This document shows positions 1-8,642 of a stretch of 64,000 nucleotides of DNA, piece by piece. The translations under genes were made by a program, and so were the position numbers. The DNA comes from Micromonospora_G sp040676775. GTDB taxonomy: Bacteria > Actinomycetota > Actinomycetes > Mycobacteriales > Micromonosporaceae. Positions within the stretch are counted from its first letter, which is position 1. Each line of letters starts with the position of its first letter. Where the stretch lies: assembly GCF_040676775.1 (NCBI RefSeq), contig NZ_JBFAPP010000002.1, positions 424,187 through 488,186 of the forward strand, given 5' to 3'. Under the pieces are notes generated by a model. It saw nothing but the letters and a program-made list of their open reading frames with translations. It did not search any database and had not been told where the DNA came from.

Positions 1-744
1 GACCTGGACTGGGAGTGGCCGGGTTCGGCCGGCGAGCCGGGCAACGTGATCCGCGTCGAGGACAAGCAGAACTTCACCAAGTTGCTCGCCGAGTTCCGCA
101 AGCAGCTCGACGCGTACGGCAAGAAGAAGCGCGAGCACTACGAGCTGACCGCGTTCCTGCCGGCCGCCCCGGCGACGATCGACGCCGGCTTCGAGGGCAA
201 CAAAATCTTCAAGTACCTGGACTTCGCCACCGTGCAGGGCTACGACTTCCACGGCGGCTGGGACGCGCGCGCCAACCAGCAGTCCGCGCTGCGGGTGCCG
301 GCGGGTGCGCCGGACAACCCGGACTTCTCCGTCGAGGTCGCGATCAACGCCTGGCTCGACCGGGGTGCGCCGGCCCGCAAGCTGGTGCTCGGGGTGCCGT
401 ACTACGGTCGGGGTTGGACCGGGATCACCGGCGGCGGCAACGGGCTCTTCGGGCCCGCCACCGGCCCGGCGCCGGCCACCTTCGAGGCCGGGTACGAGGA
501 CTACAAGCTGCTGAAGAACCTGGCCGGCAACGGCTACACCGTGCACCGCGACCTGCGCGCCGGGCACGCCTGGCTGTTCGACGGCACGACCCTCTGGACG
601 TACGACGATCCGGCGGTGGTGCTGCAGAAGGCGCTCTACATCCGGACCAAGGGTCTGGGCGGGGCGATGATCTGGTCGCTCGACGGTGACGACGACAACG
701 CGTCGCTGACCCGGACGCTCGCCCTCGGACTCTGGACCTTCTGA
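1..744 (+). CDS. Family 18 chitinase, C-terminal part (5' end outside window)
   Basis: The frame is already open at base 1 and ends at the TGA at 742-744, leaving about 247 residues. The first visible residues are DLDWEWP, the end of the glycoside hydrolase 18 signature DGxDxDWE; the Glu at visible residue 5 would be the catalytic acid. Further barrel landmarks follow: GYDFHGGW near residue 80, LGVPYYGRGW near 130, and MIWSLDGDD close to the C terminus. The family hydrolyses β-1,4-N-acetylglucosamine links in chitin and is normally secreted in actinomycetes, but the signal peptide and any carbohydrate-binding module lie upstream of the window. No C-terminal binding module follows the barrel. 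A hairpin terminator lies 37 bases downstream, so this is probably the last gene of its transcript. Confidence 0.9.
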   Translation, partial: DLDWEWPGSAGEPGNVIRVEDKQNFTKLLAEFRKQLDAYGKKKREHYELTAFLPAAPATIDAGFEGNKIFKYLDFATVQGYDFHGGWDARANQQSALRVPAGAPDNPDFSVEVAINAWLDRGAPARKLVLGVPYYGRGWTGITGGGNGLFGPATGPAPATFEAGYEDYKLLKNLAGNGYTVHRDLRAGHAWLFDGTTLWTYDDPAVVLQKALYIRTKGLGGAMIWSLDGDDDNASLTRTLALGLWTF

Positions 745-780
745 GCCCCTGGAAAGCGTCGCCACCTGCACCTGCTTGAC

Positions 781-816
781 GGCTGCCCCGTCGACCACCC
801 GGTCGGCGGGGCAGCC
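781..816 (+). terminator. Hairpin terminator after the chitinase gene
   Basis: A 10-bp perfect stem (781-790 with 807-816) continues into a second 4-bp stem (793-796 with 801-804) with a 4-base loop. It lies 37 bases after the chitinase stop and has no T-run, as is common in high-GC actinobacteria. Confidence 0.7.
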
Positions 817-946
817 CTCGTATCGGCCGTTCGGCGCAGCGCGCTCACCGTTCGGCGCACCACCTCCGCCGCCGGTACGTGACGGCGGTCACAGCCTCGA
901 TAACCTCCGCCCGCGTACGAGATCAGAACCGCGGTGGAGGTGTGCG

Positions 947-1246
947 ATGAGCGAACCAGAATCGGCCAACCCCGGTACGGCGGACCCACCGGATCCGGCC
1001 GGTACCGCCGCCTCCACCCCCGCGCCCGACCCGGTACCGGTGGCGGTCTCGAAGGCCGGCGACCGCAGCCCGTGGAACTGGCTGCTCTTCCTGCCGATCC
1101 TCGTGCCGCTGCTGACGCCCCTGTTCAACCAGGACACACCCCGGCTGTTCGGCTTCCCGGTCTTCTACTGGCTGCAACTGGCCTTCATCCTGCTCGGCGT
1201 CACGACCACGACAGTGGTCTACCAGCTCACGAAGCGGCGGGGGTGA
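947..1246 (+). CDS. DUF3311 small membrane protein, symporter partner
   Basis: A 99-residue protein with a Pro/Ala-rich polar N terminus of about 45 residues and two hydrophobic segments (about residues 46-65 and 73-93). This is the DUF3311 pattern. Such proteins are almost always encoded just before a sodium:solute symporter, and here the next gene is one, 6 bases downstream. The ATG at 947 is chosen because GGAGG sits at 936-940; the frame is open further upstream but that stretch has no coding character. It is probably a small subunit or stabiliser of the transporter, comparable to paired small membrane proteins of other SSS carriers; that role is inference. Confidence 0.8.
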   Translation: MSEPESANPGTADPPDPAGTAASTPAPDPVPVAVSKAGDRSPWNWLLFLPILVPLLTPLFNQDTPRLFGFPVFYWLQLAFILLGVTTTTVVYQLTKRRG

Positions 1247-1252
1247 GCCCAC

Positions 1253-2911
1253 ATGTGGCGCGACCATCTCACTGAGATCATCATCTTCACGCTGCTGTTC
1301 CTGCTGGTCAGCGGCATGGGCTTCGTCGCCGCCCGGTGGCGGGCGCCGAAGGACATGGCCCACCTGGACGAATGGGGGCTGGGCGGGCGCAGCTTCGGCG
1401 GCTGGATCACCTGGTTCCTGGTCGGCGGAGACCTCTACACCGCGTACACGTTCGTCGCCGTACCGGCGCTGCTGTTCGGGGCGGGTGCGGCCGGCTTCTT
1501 CGCGGTGCCGTACACGATCATCGTCTATCCGTTGATCTTCCTGGTGGTGGTCCGGCTCTGGTCGGTGTCGCACCGGCACGGATTCGTCACCCCGGCCGAC
1601 TTCGTCCGGACCCGGTTCGGGTCACCACTGCTCGCCCTGCTGATCGCGATCACCGGGATCGTGGCCACCATGCCGTACATCGCGTTGCAGCTCGTCGGCA
1701 TCGAAGCGGTGCTCAAGACGATGGGCGTGACCGGGGAGAGCACCATCGCCCGGCACCTGCCGATCATCGTCGCGTTCGCCATCCTCGCCGCCTACACCTA
1801 CCAGTCCGGACTGCGGGCACCGGCGCTGATCGCGTTCGTCAAGGACACACTGATCTACATCGTGATCCTGGTGGCGATCGTCTACCTGCCGTACAAGTTG
1901 GGGGGTTGGGGGGAGATCTTCGACGCGGCGGACGCCAAGTTCGACGCGAGCGCCGCGCCGGGTGACGGCGCGCTGCTCAACCCCAACAACCAGATCCAGT
2001 ACGTCACCCTCGCGCTCGGCTCCGCGCTCGCGCTGTTCCTCTACCCGCACAGCATCACCGGCATCCTGGCCAGCAAGAACCGGGACGTGATCAAGCGGAA
2101 CATGTCCGCGCTGCCGGCCTACAGCCTGCTGCTCGGGCTGATCGCCCTGCTCGGTTACATGGCCATCGCGGCTGGGGTGACGCCGCTGCCCGGTGCCACC
2201 GAGGGCAGCGTCGACAACAACACCGTGGTCCCGCTGCTGTTCGAGCAGCAGTTCCCGAGCTGGTTCGCCGGCATCGCGTTCGCGGCCATCGGCATCGGCG
2301 CCCTGGTCCCGGCCGCCATCATGTCGATCGCCGCGGCGAACCTGTTCACCCGCAACATCTACAAGGAATACCTGAAGCGGGACGCCTCACCGGCCCAGGA
2401 GGCGAACGTCTCGAAGATCGCCTCGCTGGTGGTCAAGGTCGGCGCGGTCGCCTGCATCGTCTTCCTCGACCCGCAGTTCTCCATCGACCTGCAACTCATC
2501 GGCGGCGTGATCATCCTCCAGACGCTGCCCGCGGTGGCGCTCGGCCTCTACACCCGCTGGTTCCACCGGGGCGCCCTGATCGCCGGTTGGGCCGCCGGCA
2601 TGGGGCTGGGCATGTGGATGCTCTACCAGATCCCGAACGCCGCCTCCAAACGCGCCCACTTCGGCGGCTCCAACTTCCCGCTGGAGAAGTTCGGCCTGGA
2701 CACCCCCAAGACCATCTACGTAGGACTGGTAGCGGTCGCCCTGAACCTCCTGGTAGCAGCCATCCTCACCCTCCTCCTACGCGCCCTACGGGTAACCGAG
2801 GGCCCCGACGGCACCACCCGCGACGACTACTTCGCCGACGAAACCGACCCCCGCAAAATCCCCACCCAACGCCAACCCCCCACCCCCACCCCCACCGAAC
2901 CCGTCGCCTAA
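1253..2911 (+). CDS. Sodium:solute symporter, MctP-like monocarboxylate carrier
   Basis: A 552-residue integral membrane protein with about 13 hydrophobic segments, the normal length for the SSS family. The N-terminal region has the family's GLGGRSFGGWITWFLVGGD segment, and the central part contains SIAAANLFTRNIYKEY, typical of the cytoplasmic loop in MctP/acetate-type permeases. The last ~45 residues are a polar, Pro/Thr-rich cytoplasmic tail. Pairing with a DUF3311 gene is the arrangement seen for MctP-type lactate/pyruvate/acetate carriers, so a sodium-driven organic acid uptake role is likely; the actual substrate cannot be read from sequence. Start ATG at 1253, 6 bases after the DUF3311 stop. 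A strong inverted repeat follows the stop. Confidence 0.85.
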   Translation: MWRDHLTEIIIFTLLFLLVSGMGFVAARWRAPKDMAHLDEWGLGGRSFGGWITWFLVGGDLYTAYTFVAVPALLFGAGAAGFFAVPYTIIVYPLIFLVVVRLWSVSHRHGFVTPADFVRTRFGSPLLALLIAITGIVATMPYIALQLVGIEAVLKTMGVTGESTIARHLPIIVAFAILAAYTYQSGLRAPALIAFVKDTLIYIVILVAIVYLPYKLGGWGEIFDAADAKFDASAAPGDGALLNPNNQIQYVTLALGSALALFLYPHSITGILASKNRDVIKRNMSALPAYSLLLGLIALLGYMAIAAGVTPLPGATEGSVDNNTVVPLLFEQQFPSWFAGIAFAAIGIGALVPAAIMSIAAANLFTRNIYKEYLKRDASPAQEANVSKIASLVVKVGAVACIVFLDPQFSIDLQLIGGVIILQTLPAVALGLYTRWFHRGALIAGWAAGMGLGMWMLYQIPNAASKRAHFGGSNFPLEKFGLDTPKTIYVGLVAVALNLLVAAILTLLLRALRVTEGPDGTTRDDYFADETDPRKIPTQRQPPTPTPTEPVA

Positions 2912-2926
2912 CCCCCCGTTCGCCCC

Positions 2927-2987
2927 GTTGATCATGAAGTTAGCGACGGATTTCGGCTCGATTCTTGTCGCTAACTTCATGGTCAAC
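2927..2987. repeat. Long intergenic inverted repeat
   Basis: Two 21-base arms (2927-2947 and 2967-2987) are inverted copies with a single difference at arm position 6 (T against C), separated by 19 bases. As RNA it would form a 21-bp hairpin 15 bases after the symporter stop, so it can act as a terminator. The arm starts GTTGATCATGAAGTTAG. Its length and near-perfect symmetry suggest a dispersed REP-like palindrome and not a simple terminator; copy number elsewhere in the genome cannot be seen here. Confidence 0.8.
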
Positions 2988-2988
2988 G

Positions 2989-3073
2989 GCGGGGGTGGAC
3001 GGGGTTGGGGTGGGGTGGGAGGGTTGGGGTAGGGGTTGGGGTTGGGGTTGGGCTGGGGGAGGGGTGGGGTGGG
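2989..3073 (+). repeat. G-tract array, possible G-quadruplex region
   Basis: About 85 bases made almost only of G runs of three to five separated by one or two T or A bases (GGGGTTGGGG type), with roughly a dozen G-tracts on the + strand. It ends against the start codon of the next gene, so it would form the 5' leader of that mRNA. The composition fits G-quadruplex formation in DNA or RNA; no function is proven. Confidence 0.7.
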
Positions 3074-3074
3074 C

Positions 3075-5375
3075 GTGGTTGATGTTTCCGGGGGGCGGGG
3101 GGTGCAGGTCAATCAGGGTGGCGTCAACACGCAGCAGAACAATTACTACGTGCAGGCCGGGCCGCCGGTCAGTTGGCCGCAGCGGGTGGGAGTGGTGCCC
3201 GCGCTGGCATCGGCGTTCCAGGACCGCGCCGGGCTCCGCGCCACGATAGAAGCCAGCCGTACGGGACGAAGTGGAGTCGTGTCCACCCACGTGCTGACCG
3301 GCGGGGGCGGGGTCGGCAAGTCCCAGCTTGCCGCCGCGTACGCCATCGAAGCCGCCCGCAACGGCGTCGACCTGCTGGTCTGGGTCGACGCCAGCGGCAC
3401 CGACGCCGTGGTGGCCGCGTACGCGCAGACCGCTGTGCGCGTGCAGGCTCCCGGTGGCGGTGGCTCCGATGCCGTCGCCGCGGCCCGGGCGCTGCTGGAC
3501 TGGTTGGCCACCACCGAACGTACGTGGCTGATCGTCCTCGACGACGTCACCGAGCCGGAGCGGATCGAACCCTGGTGGCCGACCGGTGCGACCGGCAACG
3601 GCCGGGTCCTGGCCACCACCCGCCGCCGCGACGCCATCCTCTCCGACAACGGACGTACCGTCGTCGACGTCGACGTGTACGACGAACTCGAATCCGCCGG
3701 CTATCTCGCCGAGCGGCTCACCGCCGCCGGAGCACCGGACCTGCTCGACACCGGGGCCCGGCCGCTCACCGTGGCGCTGGGACACCTGCCGCTGGCCCTG
3801 TCGCACGCCGCCGCGTACATGGTGAACGAGGCGGTGGGCTGTGCGACGTACCTCGGACTCTTCGCCGACCGGCGGTCGCAGCTCGACGCCGTGCTGCCGT
3901 CGACCACCGACTCCAGGGGCTGGCGCCGGTCGATCGGCGCCACCCTGCTCGTCGCCCTCGACGCCGCCCAGGCGTGCGAACCCGTCGGCCTGGCACTGCC
4001 CGCACTCCGGGTGGCGGCCGTGCTCGACCCGGCCGGACACCCCGAGGCGCTCTGGACCGACGCCGCCGTCGTCGCCCACCTGAGCAGGCACAACCCGTCC
4101 CCGGACCGGGGCGTGACCGCCAGCCGGGCGCGGGCCGCGATGCGCCTGCTGCACCGCTACGGACTGCTCGCCCACAACCCACGAACCGGACCCCGATCCG
4201 TACGCGTGCACGCGCTCACCGCCCGAGCCGTACGCGAAACCACCCCGCCGGTCGAGTTGGAGGCCGCCATCCAGGCGGTCGCGGACGCCCTGCTCGACGC
4301 CTGGCCCGACCCGGACACCCATCCCGACCAGGCGGAACTGGTCGCCGCGCTGCGTACCAACACGGCGGCGCTCATCGACAACACCGCGGGTGGGTTGTGG
4401 TACCCCGACCCGCCGACGGTCCTGCTCACGCTCGGGGACAGCCTGCTGGCCGGCGGGCAGCCCCAGGCCGCGATCCGCTACTGGGAGCACCTGATCGCGG
4501 TCACCGGGCGGCTGGTCGGTAAGCGGCATCCCGGCATGACCACCCTCTGGCTCGGTCTCGCCGACGCCTACCGGCACAGCGGTCGCACCGCCGAAGCGAT
4601 CACCATCGAGGAGGAGATGGTCGCCGACCGGGAGCGGAACCTCGGTGACCAGCACCCGAACACCCTGGTCGCCCGGATCAACCTGGCCGCGTCCTACTGG
4701 CAGGCCGGGCGCGTGGACGAGGCCATCGCGATCGAGGAACGGGTGGTCGTCGACAACGCGCAGATCCTCGGCGACCTGCACCCGAACACCCTGACCGCGC
4801 GGATGAACCTCGCCGCCTCCTACCGGGTCGCCCGGCGCCACGCCGAGGCGATCGAACTGGCCGAACGGGTGGCCGCCGACTGCGTCGAGGCCCAGGGCAA
4901 CGAGCACCCGCAGACGCTGACCGTGCTCGGTAACCTCACCTCCTCGTACCGGGAAGCCGGGCGGGTCGCCGAGGCGATCCCGATCGAGGAACGGGTGCTG
5001 GCCGCCAGCGAACGAACCCTCGGTCCGGGGCACCCCGACACCGCGATGGCCAGGGCCAACCTCGCCGCCTCGTACGCCGACGCCGGCCGGGTCGCCGAGG
5101 CGATCCCGATGCTGGAGCGGGTGATCGACGACAACGGCCGGGTGTACGACGAAACGCATCCGAGCGGGCCGAACGCGAGGCTCGCCCTCGCTGGCCTCTA
5201 CTGGAGGGCGGAGCGCACCGACGAGGCGATCGCCACGCTCGAACGACTGCTGGCCGACAGTGCACGGTTCATGGGCGAGGAGCACCCGCAGACCGTGAAG
5301 CTGGCCGCCGCGCTGCGCGAGTGGCAGGCCGTCGTGAGCACGGGGTTCGCGGGGGTGGATGTACCGCCCAGCTAG
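3075..5375 (+). CDS. STAND NTPase: NB-ARC domain with C-terminal TPR repeats and short Asn/Gln-rich N-terminal motif
   Basis: About 766 residues. Order of parts: a short N-terminal segment with VQVNQGGVNTQQNNYYVQ (residues ~10-27); an NB-ARC type P-loop NTPase with Walker A GGGGVGKSQ (~77-85) and Walker B LIVLDDV (~153-159); a helical region; then six tetratricopeptide repeats of exactly 42 residues, each starting HP and containing NLAASY or similar (~480-735), plus a partial seventh. This is the build of signal-transducing ATPases with numerous domains, the bacterial relatives of NLR proteins. The N-terminal motif resembles the short Asn/Gln-rich or amyloid-type tags carried by some actinobacterial NLR-like proteins (inference). 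The GTG at 3075 is chosen because GGGGGAGGGG lies about 11 bases before it; GTG 3069 or TTG 3036 are alternatives. Its stop overlaps the stop of the opposing exporter gene by four bases (CTAG). Confidence 0.82.
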   Translation: MVDVSGGRGVQVNQGGVNTQQNNYYVQAGPPVSWPQRVGVVPALASAFQDRAGLRATIEASRTGRSGVVSTHVLTGGGGVGKSQLAAAYAIEAARNGVDLLVWVDASGTDAVVAAYAQTAVRVQAPGGGGSDAVAAARALLDWLATTERTWLIVLDDVTEPERIEPWWPTGATGNGRVLATTRRRDAILSDNGRTVVDVDVYDELESAGYLAERLTAAGAPDLLDTGARPLTVALGHLPLALSHAAAYMVNEAVGCATYLGLFADRRSQLDAVLPSTTDSRGWRRSIGATLLVALDAAQACEPVGLALPALRVAAVLDPAGHPEALWTDAAVVAHLSRHNPSPDRGVTASRARAAMRLLHRYGLLAHNPRTGPRSVRVHALTARAVRETTPPVELEAAIQAVADALLDAWPDPDTHPDQAELVAALRTNTAALIDNTAGGLWYPDPPTVLLTLGDSLLAGGQPQAAIRYWEHLIAVTGRLVGKRHPGMTTLWLGLADAYRHSGRTAEAITIEEEMVADRERNLGDQHPNTLVARINLAASYWQAGRVDEAIAIEERVVVDNAQILGDLHPNTLTARMNLAASYRVARRHAEAIELAERVAADCVEAQGNEHPQTLTVLGNLTSSYREAGRVAEAIPIEERVLAASERTLGPGHPDTAMARANLAASYADAGRVAEAIPMLERVIDDNGRVYDETHPSGPNARLALAGLYWRAERTDEAIATLERLLADSARFMGEEHPQTVKLAAALREWQAVVSTGFAGVDVPPS

Positions 5376-6118
5376 ATCAGGAGCAGGCCGATGGTCGTAC
5401 CGAAGGCGACGATCACGCCCTTGAGTACGGCGGGTGGTAGCTGGCGGGCGATCCGGGCGCCGAGGTAACCGCCGACCAGGGTGGCGGGCGCGACGATCGC
5501 GACCGCGGCCCAGTCGACCGGCCCGAACGCGGAGAAGATCGCCACCGTGGTCAGCCCGACCACCGCTGAGATCACGTTCTTCAGCGCGCTGACCCGGGCC
5601 AGGGTCTCGTCCAGCACCAGGGCGAGACCCGCCACCAACATCACGCCAAGGGCGGCACCGAAGTAACCCCCGTACACCGAACCGAGCGCGACCATGCCCT
5701 GGAGCGTGAGCGTACGGCGGCGCGGGCCCAGGTCCGCCGGATGTCCGACCAGGCGGCGCAGCCGATCCTGAAACGCGAGTACGGCCGTCGCGCCGAGCAC
5801 CAGGATCGGGATAACGATCTTGAATGCGTCCTCGGAGGTGTTCAGCAGCAGCGCGCCTCCGGCGGTGGCGCCGAGCGCGGCGGTGGGGAGCAGTGGCCAC
5901 AGCCGCCGATAGTCGGGCAGGTCGTCCCTGCTGCCGGCAACGGCGGCCAGGTAACCCGGACAAACCGACACGGAGTTGGTCACGTTAGCCTGGATCGGCG
6001 GCAAACCGACCGCGATCAGCGCCGGGAAAGTGATCAGCGACCCGCCACCGGCGACCGCGTTGATGGTGCCCGCGGCGAGCCCAGCGGCGAGCAGCAGGCC
6101 CGCGTCCAGGAAGTCCAT
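5372..6118 (-). CDS. TauE/SafE family sulfite/anion exporter
   Basis: A 248-residue polytopic membrane protein, a usual length for the TauE/SafE family. The N-terminal signature is clear: GLAAGTINAVAGGGSLITFP followed by TNSVSVCPGYLAA, and the second half repeats the motif as GGYFGAALGVMLVA. Seven to eight hydrophobic segments are visible. Members export sulfite, sulfoacetate or related organosulfur anions, but many have no known substrate. The ATG at 6118 is chosen because the family starts with this hydrophobic segment; the frame stays open upstream into a region without coding character that overlaps the rnpB promoter. It is transcribed divergently from the RNase P RNA gene. Confidence 0.85.
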   Translation of the reverse strand: MDFLDAGLLLAAGLAAGTINAVAGGGSLITFPALIAVGLPPIQANVTNSVSVCPGYLAAVAGSRDDLPDYRRLWPLLPTAALGATAGGALLLNTSEDAFKIVIPILVLGATAVLAFQDRLRRLVGHPADLGPRRRTLTLQGMVALGSVYGGYFGAALGVMLVAGLALVLDETLARVSALKNVISAVVGLTTVAIFSAFGPVDWAAVAIVAPATLVGGYLGARIARQLPPAVLKGVIVAFGTTIGLLLI

Positions 6119-6205
6119 CGCTGCCGAGAGTAACGACCGGTCAGGTACGGGCAGCGTCACTCCCGGCGGCTCTGTGACGCCGTCGACAAGTAGACTTGCC
6201 GGCGC

Positions 6206-6653
<448 letters not shown>

Positions 6654-6758
6654 GCCCGCCACACCGGCATCCGAATCGCGGGTCCCTATATCGATGCAGA
6701 TAAGTGGGCGTCGACGGGTGGACAGCTCGGACGGCGATCGTCCATCTACAGTGTAGGG

Positions 6759-7079
6759 ATGAGCGTCGACTCCAGCCGCCCTGTGGGGCCTCCTGAAATC
6801 TCGTTCACAGAGGCAGACTGCGACGTATTCGCCCGCTATCCAGAGAGAGTTCATTGGGATGAGGCGAGCGTACCTCCGGGCGATCAGGCCGCTTTCCGTA
6901 GAGTTCGGCGCGGACTCAATGGTCTTGCGAAATGGGCGGCGAACCAAACGACCACGAAAGTGCCTCTGCAGCACTTCGTCAGCACCCTAAACCCCAACGG
7001 TTCGACCCCCTGGACATGTGGTGCTGCGTCTACCCTGGTGATGCGTCGAACAAGTCCTACGCCCTACAGGTCGCGCTGA
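6759..7079 (+). pseudogene. N-terminal fragment of the McrB-like protein, separated by a frameshift
   Basis: This frame starts at ATG 6759 (MSVDSSRPVG...) and reads plausible protein up to STLNPNG near 6998, after which it becomes low-quality sequence and stops at 7079. The continuation of the same domain (FDPLDMW...YPGDASNK) is in the next frame starting about 7000. Adding one base at about 6998-7000 would join NPNG to FDPLDMW in one frame and give a protein of about 623 residues with a complete MrcB/DUF3578-like N-terminal domain. The gap may be a true mutation, a sequencing error, or less likely programmed frameshifting at the ACCCCAAC run. Confidence 0.6.
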
Positions 7080-8629
7080 TCATCTCGGCCGACGGCGCCG
7101 AATTGTGCCTTTGTCTAGGCTCGGGTACGTCGCAGATCAGGGTGCCGGAGTTGCGCCAGGACGGAGAGGACTACCTGGAGCGTTTGCAAGCCAAGCTCCG
7201 ATCGGCACCGGAGGCCGTCGTCGGGGCAGTGACCCGGGCGCTGCCGAAGGACGTCAGGTACCTGACTGCGTGGCGCCGTCCGTCGGGGGCGAGCGAGTTC
7301 GAAAGCCTCCGCGACTGGCTGGCTTATGCCGGTAGCGCGCAGGGCACCCAGGCGAGCGTCTCCCGCTACCTCTCGACCAAAGAGTTGGAAGCGTTAGGCG
7401 ACGGCATCGCCGACGAGTACCTGGACATGCTGCAGGCGGCCGCCCCGTTGTTCGACTACTGCTTCGGTAACGGCTACGTCGAGGAGGACGAGGAGCTGGA
7501 AGAGGAACCGCCCACTGCCACGTTCGACCTCGACGTACGCACCCGCGCTTCGACGTCGCCTAACGACCTACCGGAGGACGACGAGGAGTTGGAAGACGAA
7601 CCGCCCACTGCCACGTTCGACCTCGACACCCTGCGTGCGCGTGCCTCGGCGCTGCCCTACGGTCTGCAGATCGCGGACGAGGTATATCGTGCCGTCATAG
7701 CCGCTGTTCGAAGCGGGAAGCATCTGATTCTCACCGGCCCTCCTGGCACCGCCAAGACGACGCTGGCGGAGGTGCTGTGCCAGTTGGCGGCAGATGCCGG
7801 GTTTTGCCGGGGATACACGTTGACTACCGCTACGGCGGACTGGACGACGTACGAGACGATCGGGGGCTTGCGTCCTGCCGGTAACGGTACGGAACTGCGG
7901 TTCCACCCCGGGTTGTGCCTTGATTCCGCCACCAACGGGCGCTGGCTGATCATCGACGAACTCAACCGATCCAATTTCGATCGAGCGTTCGGCCAGTTGT
8001 TCACCGTGCTCTCCGGTCAATCCGTCGTGCTCCCGTACGATGATCATGAGACCCGCAAGAGGATCGTCCTCGCGGTCGACGGCGGTGCGCACAAATACCG
8101 ACCCTCGCGGTATTCGGTCATCGAGGTGCCGCGTGACTGGCGCATCATCGCGACGATGAACGTGTTCGACAAGACCTTGCTGTTCGAGATGTCGTACGCC
8201 TTGATGCGGCGGTTTGCGTTCGTAGAGGTGCCGGCCCCGGACACGGCGGTCTACGAGACGATCTGGCAGCGAGAGCTGGACGAGCTGACCGCCGCCGACG
8301 CAGCGCAGGTCGGCCAGATCCTCGGGGGGCTCGAACGGCTCCGGACGATCAAACAGCTCGGACCTGCCGTGTTCAAGGACATGGCGGGATTCGCTCGACA
8401 GTACCTGGCGGCGGGTGGCACCGGTTCCGACGGCACGCTCGCATTCCAGCTGTTCTACAGCTTTCTCCTGCCGCAATTCGAGGGAATCGACGAGCGTGAC
8501 GCACGCCGGCTGTTCCAGACGTTGACACCTGTCGTCGGCCCCCAGCGGGAACGGCTCGCGACCGCCCTGCGCGAGGTTCTCGGGGTGACACTCTCGCCGG
8601 ACGACGACGAACTCGGCGAAGGCGCATAG
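6932..8629 (+). CDS. McrB-like AAA+ ATPase/GTPase of a type IV restriction-like system
   Basis: Visible frame of 565 residues; the true N terminus probably lies in the preceding frame (see fragment at 6759). An N-terminal region (~1-110) resembles the MrcB N-terminal domain. It is followed by an acidic linker with a 31-residue tandem duplication (~184-245), then an AAA+ module of the McrB/dynein-related type: Walker A LTGPPGTAKTT (~270), Walker B WLIIDELNRS (~339), sensor 1 IIATMNVFDKT (~407), and the arginine-bearing segment YALMRRFAFVEVP (~421). McrB-type motors move DNA or drive a partner nuclease; the partner with a PD-(D/E)XK site is encoded 13 bases downstream. Base composition is visibly less GC-rich than the flanks, which suggests horizontal transfer. 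ATG 6932 has no clear ribosome-binding site. Confidence 0.8.
   Translation: MGGEPNDHESASAALRQHPKPQRFDPLDMWCCVYPGDASNKSYALQVALIISADGAELCLCLGSGTSQIRVPELRQDGEDYLERLQAKLRSAPEAVVGAVTRALPKDVRYLTAWRRPSGASEFESLRDWLAYAGSAQGTQASVSRYLSTKELEALGDGIADEYLDMLQAAAPLFDYCFGNGYVEEDEELEEEPPTATFDLDVRTRASTSPNDLPEDDEELEDEPPTATFDLDTLRARASALPYGLQIADEVYRAVIAAVRSGKHLILTGPPGTAKTTLAEVLCQLAADAGFCRGYTLTTATADWTTYETIGGLRPAGNGTELRFHPGLCLDSATNGRWLIIDELNRSNFDRAFGQLFTVLSGQSVVLPYDDHETRKRIVLAVDGGAHKYRPSRYSVIEVPRDWRIIATMNVFDKTLLFEMSYALMRRFAFVEVPAPDTAVYETIWQRELDELTAADAAQVGQILGGLERLRTIKQLGPAVFKDMAGFARQYLAAGGTGSDGTLAFQLFYSFLLPQFEGIDERDARRLFQTLTPVVGPQRERLATALREVLGVTLSPDDDELGEGA
7481..7666 (+). repeat. 93-bp in-frame tandem duplication inside the McrB-like gene
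   Basis: Two copies, 7481-7573 and 7574-7666, encode 31 residues each, both with EELE(E/D)EPPTATFDLD. The second halves have diverged. It lengthens an acidic linker between the N-terminal and AAA+ domains. Confidence 0.8.
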
Positions 8630-8642
8630 ACGGGCTGCTGTG

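Noticed and set aside
6659..6758. Possible short coding region between rnpB and the McrB-like gene
   Set aside because: The frame is open because it continues into the McrB fragment, but the part before ATG 6759 overlaps the RNase P RNA and has no start with a ribosome site.
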